In this document: positions 44,355 to 53,900 of the stretch, in pieces
How positions within the stretch are numbered: position 1 is the stretch's first letter
Layout of the letters: each line of letters begins with the position of its first letter
Assembly: GCA_040387475.1 (NCBI GenBank)
Contig: JAZKDT010000035.1
Coordinates: 98,605 to 162,604, forward strand
Length of the DNA: 64,000 nucleotides
Origin: UBA4416 sp040387475
GTDB lineage: Bacteria; Bacteroidota; Bacteroidia; B-17B0; Aurantibacillaceae
Direction: 5' to 3'
Made by a program: the position numbers and the translations under genes
Notes under the pieces: generated by a model
Databases searched by the model: none
What the model was told of the DNA's origin: nothing
Seen by the model: only the letters and a program-made list of their open reading frames with translations

Positions 44355-44439
44355 GTGCCCGAAAGTAAAATTAAATATAACCGAACTAAATGCGTCAGGA
44401 AGTTAAAACTGTGACAACCGAAAAGTAGAAAAATAATTT

Positions 44440-44976
44440 ATGCGTCAAATATTATATTATAGTTTGTTGATCATAGCATTAGGGTTTTTTTCGTGTGAAG
44501 AACACTCTAAAGTTGTGGAACAAAAAAAGCCCCGTATTTTTCCCGAATACAGTGAGGCTTTGGATGAAATCATTCGTAGTAAGGAAGGTGTTATCCGTGG
44601 CGTTGATCTGAACAGCAAAGCTGTTGTGATCACCAAAACGGAAACCAGGGAACCATCTGAGGTAGATCATGATTACCTGTATTTTGAATACAAGATCGAT
44701 AGTGTAACAAATTACTCGGTGGCCTACAACTTACAAAAAGATAGTTTGGATGAAGTAGAAGTCCAGATCAATTGCAGCGACCTCGACCTCAGTTCCCGTT
44801 TATTCAATGATCTAAAAACATATTATGAAAAGAAATTACCGAATCCTACCGAGGACAAAGGATTTGTTGTTTACAACTGTTTTGAAGGCCAGCGTAAACC
44901 TTTCGTGGTGTCTTTAACCGATAACAGTACTCCAAGCATGGGTATTATTAACCTGGTTATTTACAAGGATAAATAA
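44440..44976 (+). CDS. Lipoprotein of unknown function
   Basis: The 178-residue product starts MRQILYYSLLIIALGFFSCEEH, with lipobox GFFSC, Cys at 19. The mature domain has repeated beta strands (YLYFEYKIDSVTNYSVAYNLQKDSLDEVEVQINC) and a tail ending MGIINLVIYKDK. A cysteine in QINCSD and another in VVYNCFEG are the only non-lipidated cysteines and could form one disulfide. No family was recognised. The spacer to the next gene is 131 bases and has a -7 box, so it is probably not part of the bacteriocin-like unit. Confidence 0.6.
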   Translation: MRQILYYSLLIIALGFFSCEEHSKVVEQKKPRIFPEYSEALDEIIRSKEGVIRGVDLNSKAVVITKTETREPSEVDHDYLYFEYKIDSVTNYSVAYNLQKDSLDEVEVQINCSDLDLSSRLFNDLKTYYEKKLPNPTEDKGFVVYNCFEGQRKPFVVSLTDNSTPSMGIINLVIYKDK

Positions 44977-45071
44977 TTGAGTGGTTTAAAGCGATTGTAT
45001 TTTTAATTGAGATTATTTCAGGTTGTGATAAAAACGTCTTGAATGGTATGCTTAATTTTTTTCTGAGTATT

Positions 45072-45079
45072 TAAATTTG
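45072..45079 (+). promoter_or_regulatory. -7 box upstream of the fulvocin C-like gene
   Basis: TAAATTTG is a perfect TAnnTTTG twenty-eight bases before the start at 45108. The only TTG upstream is at 45039-45041, which is too far (30-base spacer), so the -33 box is uncertain. It suggests that the three-gene unit is independently transcribed. Confidence 0.45.
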
Positions 45080-45107
45080 TCAAAGTATAAATTTAAAAAC
45101 AGAAAAC

Positions 45108-45800
45108 ATGAAAAAAATTATTGTTTACGTCGCTTTAGCAGTCAGTAGTATCTTCCTGTCTGTGTCCTGTCAAAAAGCCAAGAAGGCTGCTGTTAAACCG
45201 TCTGAAGATTCAGCTTCATATGATTTCAGAACGGATAATTCTTTTATTGAAACATTTGGAAGTAATGAAAGTCAATTAGCTACGGGTGTTAATCAAAGAT
45301 TAGATCTTTCGGAATTAATTAAAATTGCAAACATTGAAGATGACGAGGTTCGGAAAAACACGTATAGCCTTTTAAATGTGTCGGAAAAAGTAGACTTTTG
45401 GAATTATGTGATTAGTACAAATATTGAAAATGGAAAATTTACAGAAAGCCAAACGCAGTTATTGAAAGATCTGCAGGCGGCTACAATTAAGCCGACTATA
45501 TTTAGTGATAAAAATCTTCAACAGATATTAGGCGCTAATTTTCTCCCAATGATTGGTAAGCAATTGAATTTAGCAGGGATAACTTCGTCGGAAATGGAAA
45601 GAATATTTTCTTCGGGTACGGTTGTTAATAAGACTACTCCAGGGGGTGACTCTATGCCGGATTGTAACTGCAACGTGGGATCTCATTTCAGTTGTAGTAG
45701 TTGCAGACCCACTGATGCATGCTTTGAGTTTACGGACTGTGGTTTTGGTTGGCTGTTCATATGCAATGGACTGTGTAACCCATTTTATACGCCTAGCTAA
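45108..45800 (+). CDS. Fulvocin C-like, cysteine-rich bacteriocin-type precursor
   Basis: The 230-residue protein starts with a signal sequence and a possible lipidated Cys (C21, after FLSVS; the lipobox is weak). A predicted helical linker of about 150 residues leads to the TTPGG sequence at 176-180. The last 45 residues (186-230) hold eight cysteines (C186, C188, C196, C199, C205, C211, C219, C223) and DCGFGW, then NPFY. This resembles fulvocin C of Myxococcus fulvus, which as I remember has eight cysteines, a C-S-C start and CGTGW near its end. The GG before the core could be a cleavage site. Fulvocin C-related proteins occur in Bacteroidota; activity here is unproven. Downstream are a thioredoxin-fold membrane protein and a DUF1573 lipoprotein, which fit disulfide handling. 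Confidence 0.8.
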   Translation: MKKIIVYVALAVSSIFLSVSCQKAKKAAVKPSEDSASYDFRTDNSFIETFGSNESQLATGVNQRLDLSELIKIANIEDDEVRKNTYSLLNVSEKVDFWNYVISTNIENGKFTESQTQLLKDLQAATIKPTIFSDKNLQQILGANFLPMIGKQLNLAGITSSEMERIFSSGTVVNKTTPGGDSMPDCNCNVGSHFSCSSCRPTDACFEFTDCGFGWLFICNGLCNPFYTPS

Positions 45801-45827
45801 CTTTGTTAAATTTTAATTTTTTTGAAA

Positions 45828-46748
45828 ATGAATAATCATCTGAAACAACTATTGAACAGCATCCTTATTTTGTTTTGGATGGTTATTTATTGGCTACTTG
45901 TTAGCCTGATACCTAAATGTTCCCCATATATTAATAACGTTTATCATAGCGAATTATTTCACATAACGATCGCAATTTCCATACTTGTTTTTTTAGTTTT
46001 AGTTTATTTCTATTATTATAAGAACAAGGAGCGTAGAACAATACCATTTCTTATTGTATTGGGATTGCCTTATTTTCTTTTTTTAGCAGTTATGATCATC
46101 TTCGCTTCAAATTGGCCACGTGTAGCTGACCTGTTTTTTATTATTCTGGGTGTGGGGACAATAGCTACAATGGATATGAAACATAGCAGTAATAGGCAGA
46201 AAGTAATTGTATTTATTATTTCATTATTGCTTATCATTCCTTTGTATTACCTTACATACGATAATATTTCGCATTATGCGAGTAAGAATGAACTACGGAA
46301 AACCCGTACTCTTGGCAGTTTTAACTTTAAAATTACAGATAGAAGGGGTGTTAGTTTTAACATGGATGAATTAAAAGGGAAAACAGTTTGTGTTGATATG
46401 TGGGCAAGCTCCTGCGGTAATTGTATTTCAGCAATGCCTGATTTTGAAAAGCTGAATTTGAGTTTTAGAAATGATACCAATTATAAAATTATTTCACTTT
46501 TTTGCCCGGTTAAAGAAGAGCAAACTTACGAATGGTTTAAAGAATACATTAACAGGAAGTTCAATTATGATATTGACTACTACTATATAGATTTTGAAAC
46601 GTTCCATAAATTGAATATCAGGCAATTCCCTGAATTTTTGTTAATCAGTAAAGGAAGTAATCTAGTTTATCGCGGTCAAATAAGCTATTTGCCATACGTT
46701 AGTGATAATATTTACGCTAAATTAAAATCCATCCATGAAAATAACTAG
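45828..46748 (+). CDS. Membrane thioredoxin-fold (ResA/TlpA-like) protein
   Basis: Five membrane helices (about 9-28, 44-64, 71-94, 100-117, 125-143) precede a thioredoxin-like domain (about 160-306) that faces the periplasm in this family. The active-site motif is CVDMWASSCGNCISAMPDFEKL (C196, C199; CGNC rather than the usual CxPC). IRQFPEFLLIS carries the expected cis-proline near 263. The start at ATG 45828 is 27 bases after the fulvocin-like gene; TTG 45822 is an alternative. Such proteins reduce or form disulfides, here probably those of the cysteine-rich partner. It overlaps the next gene by 14 bases, so they are translated together. Confidence 0.8.
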   Translation: MNNHLKQLLNSILILFWMVIYWLLVSLIPKCSPYINNVYHSELFHITIAISILVFLVLVYFYYYKNKERRTIPFLIVLGLPYFLFLAVMIIFASNWPRVADLFFIILGVGTIATMDMKHSSNRQKVIVFIISLLLIIPLYYLTYDNISHYASKNELRKTRTLGSFNFKITDRRGVSFNMDELKGKTVCVDMWASSCGNCISAMPDFEKLNLSFRNDTNYKIISLFCPVKEEQTYEWFKEYINRKFNYDIDYYYIDFETFHKLNIRQFPEFLLISKGSNLVYRGQISYLPYVSDNIYAKLKSIHENN

Positions 46749-47142
46749 TGTCATAGTCGCGGTGATTGGTTTAAGTTTATTAGCTTCCTGCAGCCACGAA
46801 GGTAGTAAAAAAGTTGTGAAGGAATATGCGAGTATCAGCTTTACAAGTATTTCAAAAGATATAGGAACGGTAGTATTGGGAACCTCAAAAGAGTTATCGT
46901 TTTATGCCATTAACAAATCAGATACCCCTTTGATTATCGATTCGGTAAAGTCAAGCTGCAGTTGCACCGTTTCTAAATTTCCTAAAAAACCAATTTTGAA
47001 AAATGATTCCGGCTTAATTGTCGCCACCTACACTCCTAACAAAACAAACGTTGGTTACCTGGAAAAATCAATTGTGGTCTTGTCAAATACAAAACCGGCA
47101 TTTACCGTTTTATCTTTTTCAGGAACAGTAACAGTTGAGTAA
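46735..47142 (+). CDS. DUF1573 lipoprotein
   Basis: The 135-residue protein has a lipoprotein signal (MKITSVIVAVIGLSLLASC, Cys 19). The mature part is a DUF1573 beta-sandwich: DIGTVVLGTSKELSFYAINKSDTPLIIDSVKSSCSCTVSKFPKKPI, with the family's typical SCSCT pair (C75, C77), and ends AFTVLSFSGTVTVE. DUF1573 domains resemble immunoglobulin-type Ig-like/ASH modules and their function is open. The gene begins within the thioredoxin gene (14-base overlap), so they form one operon with the upstream bacteriocin-like gene. The pair of close cysteines could be a disulfide substrate or shuttle. Confidence 0.85.
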   Translation: MKITSVIVAVIGLSLLASCSHEGSKKVVKEYASISFTSISKDIGTVVLGTSKELSFYAINKSDTPLIIDSVKSSCSCTVSKFPKKPILKNDSGLIVATYTPNKTNVGYLEKSIVVLSNTKPAFTVLSFSGTVTVE

Positions 47143-47156
47143 CTGGTATTACTTTA

Positions 47157-48170
47157 TTAATACTGGTAAAGCAACTTCACAATCCTGATCGTTTTATTTG
47201 CAGGATCACGAATGATGTAGGAATTTACCTTTTTATTAACATCCGTCACATAGCTTATCTCTTTTAACAGTACACCGTTTTTAAACTGTCGTTCTGTCAA
47301 TAAGCAATCATTTGCATCGTATTCGTATGTTCTTAATTGTTCCACATCACCATTGCTATTGCTTTTGTATGAAGCTACCGTTAGTTGACCTTTTTTATTG
47401 TACGTGAATAAACTATTTTGTGTGATCCAGGCAACTGTGTACTGCTCGTTAATGGACAAAGCTTGTTTATCGTCGTTCAACGTATAGATGATCTCTTTGT
47501 AAGGCCTTCCTTCGTCGTTCTGACAAATCTTTTTATATTGATTTTTTCCGGTAGATACATACTTAAAAGTTTCTTCACTGATTATGAATTGGCCCCCCAA
47601 TTTAAAATCTGTTTTATTTTCCGCTACATTAGTTTCTTTACATCGTTTTTCTTTTTCTAATTTGCCTTCCGCAGAATAGGCGTAATAATTGCTCTCATAG
47701 TAAGGCCCGTCATTATAGCGTTTAAGTTTCAGCAAATTATTTTCGTTATAAAAGTAGGTAGTCGAAACGGTATCGTAAACGTATTCGTTTTTAGTGTAAG
47801 ATCGTCCGGCACTTACCATTCTGCGATGCCTGTATACCGGTTCCGTATGATATTCTTTTTGAATAATTTTTATAATGGAGGTGTAATAGAACCTTGTCAA
47901 TAAGCCGTTCGGATTAAATTCATAATAGTTAAGCAGACCTTTATCTTCGGCAACCTGCATATCTTTTTTGTCAATAATGTCAAAGGTGATCGACTTGATC
48001 TTTTGTAATTTTATGTATTCCGTATTGAAAGGTAATTGACTTTCGAATGCAGTTTCTGCTTTAGGTATCAGCGTTTGGGAAAACAGAATGGGATTATAAG
48101 TTATAAGATACAATAGGCAACATGCTTTAAGTATGTTGATATTTATAACTTTATGTACTACGTTCCTCAA
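47157..48170 (-). CDS. Exported protein with YD-like repeats
   Basis: The 337-residue product starts with a hydrophobic segment (about 12-31, ILKACCLLYLITYNPILFS) that may be a signal. Later parts show repeated tyrosine-rich units such as YYEFNPNGLLTRFYY, YFYNENNLLKLKRYN, YAYSAEGKLEKEK and FTYNKKGQLTVASYK; these look like YD/RHS-type repeats of the short form. No full RHS core or toxin domain is seen. Function unknown. It overlaps the 3' end of the DUF255 gene upstream by 20 bases, so they may be cotranscribed. Confidence 0.6.
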   Translation of the reverse strand: MRNVVHKVININILKACCLLYLITYNPILFSQTLIPKAETAFESQLPFNTEYIKLQKIKSITFDIIDKKDMQVAEDKGLLNYYEFNPNGLLTRFYYTSIIKIIQKEYHTEPVYRHRRMVSAGRSYTKNEYVYDTVSTTYFYNENNLLKLKRYNDGPYYESNYYAYSAEGKLEKEKRCKETNVAENKTDFKLGGQFIISEETFKYVSTGKNQYKKICQNDEGRPYKEIIYTLNDDKQALSINEQYTVAWITQNSLFTYNKKGQLTVASYKSNSNGDVEQLRTYEYDANDCLLTERQFKNGVLLKEISYVTDVNKKVNSYIIRDPANKTIRIVKLLYQY

Positions 48171-50163
48171 TTTGCTTTAGTGCGTCATCAATAGTTTCGG
48201 TTGGCAGTAAACAGCTGTTGTTTTTGCAAACATAAATAAATGTTTGTCCTTCAACATACCTGCTTTTTAACAAAGGTAAATCTGATGTTTTTTCGCTTAA
48301 GGCAAATATCACGTTTGGAGGAGTTTGTTTGTAGAGCGCGGCTATTTTTTCATTAACAGATTTACCAACAATTACAACTTCAGTTTGGGGTTTTAACAAT
48401 TGCAACAACAAAAGGCCCCAGTTACTATAGCCAGGCCCGTAGGATTCAATTTCTTTGATAACAGACCTTAAAAGACTCTCTGAGATGTGGCTGTAATCCT
48501 TATCATCAAAGTAAACCGACAATTTGTGCAAATTAAGAGCCATCTGAGAACCAGACGATGGTATCACATTATCGCTCCATTCAGCTTTCCTTACCACTAA
48601 TTTTTCCTGTGATGAATCGGTAAAAAAGAACGTTTGTTGTGTAGTGTCGTAAAAATAAGCTATCGCGTAGTCTGTGAGTGATTTCGCTTTTAGAAGCCAC
48701 AGTTCGTCTGCAGTCATCACATAAACTGTCATAAATGCATCAGTTACAAAAGCATAATCCTCTAAAAATCCTGAAATAGATGTTTTTTCGTTGATTACCC
48801 TCAATAGTTGTCCGGTTGTTTTGTAATAGGTTGTTGCCAGGTAATTAGCATTGGCTAAAGCCAGTTCTTTAAATTGGGTTTCACCAAAAATAAGGTAAGC
48901 TTCTGCCAATGCCTTGCACATTAAGCCATTCCACGACGCTAATACTTTATTGTCGAGCCCTGGTTTCACCCTCTTTTCCCGTTCATTTAATAAAACGCTA
49001 TTACAGATTTTTATCTTTTTCTGTAATTCGTTAAGGCTTAAATGATGTTTCAACGCAATGGTTTGTTCGTCTTTATCGCGCATCAATACATAATTCTCGT
49101 CTTCCCAATAACCTGTATCGTTTACGCAATAGTAATCAGCAAATAACTCAAAATCATTTTTTAATAATCGATGTAGTTCTTCTTTTTGCCACACGTAGTA
49201 TTTGCCTTCTACACCTTCACTATCAGCATCTAATGCGGAGTAAAAGCCACCCTGCTCATTCATGAGTTCACGTTTTACAAAGGCTATTGTTTCGTAAACA
49301 GTGTGTTTATAAAGCTCATTTGGATGTTGCTTATAGGCCTGGCTATACAAACTAATGAGTTGTGCATTATCGTACAACATCTTCTCAAAGTGCGGCACTT
49401 TCCAATACAGGTCTGTGCTATATCGGGCAAAGCCTCCGCCAAGCTGATCGTAAATCCCCCCCCATGCCATTTTGGTCAATGTGAGATCAATATGTTTTTT
49501 GATTACCGCGTCATTTTCGTAATAGTTATAATTTAGGAGAAACAAATAGTTATTAGGTAAAGGAAATTTAGGTGCGCGGTTTGGGCCACCATATTCGTTG
49601 TCAAAAGCCTGTTTCCACTTGGATACTGAATTATATAATGTTTGAATGTCAAAGGCACTCCCATTCTTTTCTTTCGGAATTTCTAACTGTTCCAATCCAT
49701 CTGTTAAATGGGCTGCATATTCATAGGCCTTATCAGGATTGGTTTTGAAAAGATCTGCTAAATTGCTCAGAACATTGAGCCATTGATGTTTTTGAAAATA
49801 GGTTCCCCCGTAAATTGGCCTGCCGTCGGGTAAAGCAAAACAGTTCAATGGCCAGCCGCCTTGTCCGGTCATTAACTGTACGGCGCCCATATACACCATA
49901 TCAATATCAGGTCGTTCTTCCCTGTCTACTTTTATATTAATGAAATGTTCGTTCATTACTTTTGCCACAGCTTCGTCTTCAAAACTTTCGTGTTCCATCA
50001 CATGACACCAGTGGCAAGCGCTATATCCAATACTAACTAAGATCAGTTTGTTTTCTCTTTTCGCTAATGCTAACGTTTCATCATTCCAGGCGTGCCAGTT
50101 CACCGGATTATTAGCATGTTGGAGTAGGTACGGGCTGCTTTCTTTTGATAAATGGTTAGGCAT
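48151..50163 (-). CDS. DUF255 thioredoxin-domain protein (YyaL-like)
   Basis: The protein has an N-terminal thioredoxin-like domain (about 1-150) with the family motif YSACHWCHVMEHESFEDEAVAKVMN (CxxC at about 50-53). It is followed by a large alpha-alpha toroid-like region related to GlcNAc 2-epimerase folds (GGIYDQLGGGFARYSTDLYWKVPHFEKMLYDNAQL). At 670 residues it is the usual full length. The family is known as DUF255, similar to human spermatogenesis-associated protein 20, and lacks a proven activity. It has no signal peptide. It overlaps the downstream YD-repeat gene. Confidence 0.9.
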   Translation of the reverse strand: MPNHLSKESSPYLLQHANNPVNWHAWNDETLALAKRENKLILVSIGYSACHWCHVMEHESFEDEAVAKVMNEHFINIKVDREERPDIDMVYMGAVQLMTGQGGWPLNCFALPDGRPIYGGTYFQKHQWLNVLSNLADLFKTNPDKAYEYAAHLTDGLEQLEIPKEKNGSAFDIQTLYNSVSKWKQAFDNEYGGPNRAPKFPLPNNYLFLLNYNYYENDAVIKKHIDLTLTKMAWGGIYDQLGGGFARYSTDLYWKVPHFEKMLYDNAQLISLYSQAYKQHPNELYKHTVYETIAFVKRELMNEQGGFYSALDADSEGVEGKYYVWQKEELHRLLKNDFELFADYYCVNDTGYWEDENYVLMRDKDEQTIALKHHLSLNELQKKIKICNSVLLNEREKRVKPGLDNKVLASWNGLMCKALAEAYLIFGETQFKELALANANYLATTYYKTTGQLLRVINEKTSISGFLEDYAFVTDAFMTVYVMTADELWLLKAKSLTDYAIAYFYDTTQQTFFFTDSSQEKLVVRKAEWSDNVIPSSGSQMALNLHKLSVYFDDKDYSHISESLLRSVIKEIESYGPGYSNWGLLLLQLLKPQTEVVIVGKSVNEKIAALYKQTPPNVIFALSEKTSDLPLLKSRYVEGQTFIYVCKNNSCLLPTETIDDALKQIEERST

Positions 50164-50179
50164 ATTATTTTGTTTTAAA

Positions 50180-50238
50180 GACTCAAGCAGTAAGATTAAA
50201 GATCACTAACCTTAATACTCTCCTCTTTTCTTTGAATA
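50180..50238. repeat. AT-rich imperfect inverted repeat near the MBL-fold gene
   Basis: AGTAAGATTAAAGATCACTAACCTTAATACTC at 50189-50220 reads as two parts, TAAGATTAAAGAT and CTTAATACT, the same as in the ispF hairpin element at 28326. It fills the 75-base spacer between two minus-strand genes. Confidence 0.5.
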
Positions 50239-50877
50239 CTATATTAGAAATGGATTATTCATTCTCTCAAAACCAATGGTTGTTGGCATTCCGTGTCCGC
50301 TATACACTTTCATATCATCGCCTAAAGGCATCAGCTTTTCTTTGATCGATTTTATTAAGGTGTCATGATTTCCCATGGGTAAATCCGATCGGCCAATGCT
50401 TCCGTAAAACAATACATCACCTCCAATAATGAATTTATCTTCAAGATTATAAAAAGAAAGGCTCCCCGGCGAATGTCCCGGTGTATGGAGAGTCTGCAAT
50501 TTTGAGTTTCCAAAACTAATAATGTCGCCTTCTTTTATAAATGCTGCAGGCATCGGACTTTGCTTAACCTGTAAACCGTACATGTTAGCAGTATCGGTAT
50601 GTTTCTCAATAAAATAGAGGTCGTCGGCATGTACTTCGGGCAACAATCCGTAAGTGTCGTGTATGTATTTATTGCCATTTATATGGTCGATATGTGCATG
50701 TGTTAAGATTAACCGCTTAACATTTAAGTTATTTTGTGATATAAAGTCAGTCAGCTTTTTGTCTTCGGAAAGGGTGCTGTTTCCGGGGTCTAAAACGATG
50801 CATTCCTTAGTTTCATCCCATAAAACGTAAGTGTTTTCCTGAAAAGGACCGAAGGCAAAATAGTGTACGTTTATCAT
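50239..50877 (-). CDS. MBL-fold metallohydrolase (glyoxalase II-like)
   Basis: The 212-residue protein has the metallo-beta-lactamase fold with its binuclear metal motif LILTHAHIDHINGNKYI (HxHxDH, about 57-62), then LHTPGHSPGSLSFYNL (about 129) and FIIGGDVLFYGSIGRSDL (Asp ligand at about 155). The last histidine is in YSGHGMPTTIG. This is the usual short glyoxalase II-like form seen in many bacteria; the substrate (a thioester or a persulfide) is not determined. No signal peptide. It is divergent from the large envelope gene at 50925. Confidence 0.88.
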   Translation of the reverse strand: MINVHYFAFGPFQENTYVLWDETKECIVLDPGNSTLSEDKKLTDFISQNNLNVKRLILTHAHIDHINGNKYIHDTYGLLPEVHADDLYFIEKHTDTANMYGLQVKQSPMPAAFIKEGDIISFGNSKLQTLHTPGHSPGSLSFYNLEDKFIIGGDVLFYGSIGRSDLPMGNHDTLIKSIKEKLMPLGDDMKVYSGHGMPTTIGFERMNNPFLI

Positions 50878-50924
50878 AGCTTTTTACAGAATTTTTTGCT
50901 AAATTTAGGGCTTATTATTCAATT

Positions 50925-53900
50925 TTGATGAAGCGGTTACTTTCTTTATTTTTCTTCGTATTGTGTATTAAAACTACATACGCTCAATTCTATTATGGGT
51001 CTCAATTAGAATTTGGTAAAAATCGTATGCAATACCAGTCGTTTAATTGGACGTATTTTGACTTTGAACGTTTCAGGGTTTATTTATATGAGGGAGGCCA
51101 GGAAATTGCCCGTTATGCAGCAACATCTGTTAACAGGCAACTACCCATCATGGAAAAGAGATTGGATTTTCAGCTGGATGATAAAATTGATGTGATCGTT
51201 TATAATAATCAAAACGATTTTAAACAAAGTAATATTGGATTGTCAAACGAAGACAATGGAAACATTGGTGGTGTTACCAGGATTATTGGCGATAAGATTT
51301 TTTTATATTTTACAGGTTCGCATGCCGATTTGGATAAGCAGATCCGCGCGGCTTTAGCGGAGCTCATGATCGATCAAATGATGTATGGCGGACGTGCAAG
51401 GGATATTGTTCGAAACTCTACTTTATTGGCATTACCGGATTGGTATAAAAGCGGGTTAATCGCTTACATGTCTGAAGGATGGAATTCTTCTATCGACAAC
51501 AGAGTGATGGATGCTATTCAAAACGATCGTTTTACGAAGTTTAATCAACTTACTGGTAAAGATGCTACAATGGCTGGACATGCCATGTGGTATTATGTTG
51601 CTGAAGAGTACGGCGAAGCCGTTATTCCAAATTTATTGTACATGACCAAAGTGAGTCGTAATCCCAATAATGCATTTTTATATGTGTTGGGCACTTCGGT
51701 GCAATTTATGACCACTGAGTTTACTAACAAAATGGCTAAGCGTTATTTTGACTACAGAGATAGTACCCGCAAAAATCCGATGACAGAATCCGTACTCACG
51801 AAACAGAAAAAAAGTCGTCATTATTATCAGTTAAAAGTTAGCCCAGATGGCCAAAAGATCAGTTATGCTACCAACGAGTTGGGCCAGTATAAAGTTTTTG
51901 TAAATACTATTGGTGAGAAGAAAAGTAAACGTCTTCTTAAATTAAATCCAAAACTCGAACGTCTAGAAGACAACACTTATCCGTTAATTGCCTGGCATCC
52001 AAATAATACTGTTTTGGCAATGATCTACGAACGTAAAAATGTGTTGCAGCTTTATACTTATGATACGGAAAGTAAAGAAAAAAACAAAAGAAACATTACA
52101 GGTTTTGAAAAGATAAATAGCTATGCGTTTTCACATGATGGAAAGCGCCTTGTTATAAGTGCCGTTAAAAAAGGAAAAGGACAGTCTGATATTTTTATTT
52201 ACACATTAAATTCGGGCGGTGTTGAACAAATTACCAATGATTCATGGGATGATAACAACCCGGTGTTTGTGGATAACTCAAAAGGTATTTTATTTGAGTC
52301 AAATAGAACTCACGACACTATTAAAGCAAATGAAGACGCGAAGTTATATTTGAAGTTCTCTAAAAACAATGACGTTTTTTGCTATAACGCAGCTACAAAA
52401 TCTAATGTCTTGTATCGGGTAACTAATACGCCCGATGTAAACGAGACAAGTCCACAGGAATACAGTAAAGGTGTTATCGCTTTTTTAAGTGAAGAAAATG
52501 GTATCTACAACCGATATGTGGGCGTGCTGGATAGTTCAATTGCTTTTGTAGATACAACTGAGCATTACCGTTATTTTTATAATTCCAAACCAATTACCAA
52601 TTATCAAAAAAACATCCAGGAGCATCATATCAACGCGCGATATACAAGATACGCCGAGATTATCGTTGATAATTTTAAGGAAAAATTAATGGTATCACCG
52701 TTAATTATGCCTAATGAGTTGAAGCCTGTAGCCTTAAACAACACCTGGTTCAAATCAGTTCCCCGCACGAATCTTGCCGATCCTGATAAGATCATTATCA
52801 CAAATCCTGTGAGACGTGACGAAAATCTGGGACCTAAAAAATCGGATTCCACGAAGGTAAATGATGGCATCGATTTTGAGAATTATGATATCAAGGGAGA
52901 AAAGAAAAAAGATCCTCCACCAACTTCCAATCCTAAACCGTTAGATGGGGCCACAAATAATTTAGCAGTTAAAAATCCGCAGGAACCCGGCAAAAATTCT
53001 TCGGAAGAATTACGTTTTCCGATCCAGCAAAATTATTACACAAGCTTTAAAACCGACCAGGTTGTATCTCAGTTAGACAATTCTTTTTTAGGAACTAATT
53101 ACCAGCGATTTGCCGGTGGTGGCAGTCCTGTTTACTTAAATCCGGGCTTGAACGTGTTATTCAAAATTGGTTTAAGTGACTTGTTCGAAGATAAGCGTAT
53201 TGTTGCTGGCTTCCGTATTTCCGGAACGCTGGACAATGAATATTTATTAAGCTGGGAAAACAGGATCAAAAAAGTAGATCGTCAGCTTGTATTACACCGC
53301 CAGTCGTTTTTAAAAGTAAACGGATCAACCGGCGTCACAAAAATACAAACCCATGATGCCCGGTATACATGGAAAATTCCTTTTAGCGAAGTCTCTGCTA
53401 CAAAATTATCTATCATGTATCGTAACGATAGAACCGTGTTTGCATCGGTAAGTGATGCAAGTTTGCCAAGACCAAATGTATACGATAACTATGGAGGCGC
53501 CAAAATAGAATACATTTTTGATAACACCCGCAAAAGAGGATTGAATTTATATAATGGAACCCGTTTTAAAATGTGGGCCGAGTATTGGAGATTGGTCAAA
53601 GAAGAAAGACATGATTTAATTACTTATGGATTTGACTTCCGTAACTATAAAAAAATTCACCGAGATTTAATATGGTGTAACCGTATTGCAGGTTCTACTT
53701 CCTGGGGAACAGATCGTTTGATCTATTATTTAGGCGGAGTAGATAACTGGCTAAATCCACAGTTCGACCGATCTATTAATATTGTGAATCCAGAGCAATA
53801 TCAGTTTCAAACCTTGGCAACTAATTTAAGAGGCTTTAAACAAAATACACGTAACGGTAATAATTTTGTTGTATGGAACAGTGAAATTCGCTGGCCCATA

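Noticed and set aside
48151..50163. DUF255 gene as a maturation factor of the fulvocin-like unit
   Set aside because: It has a CxxC site but no signal peptide, is on the opposite strand, and is a widespread housekeeping-type family, so a link is not supported.
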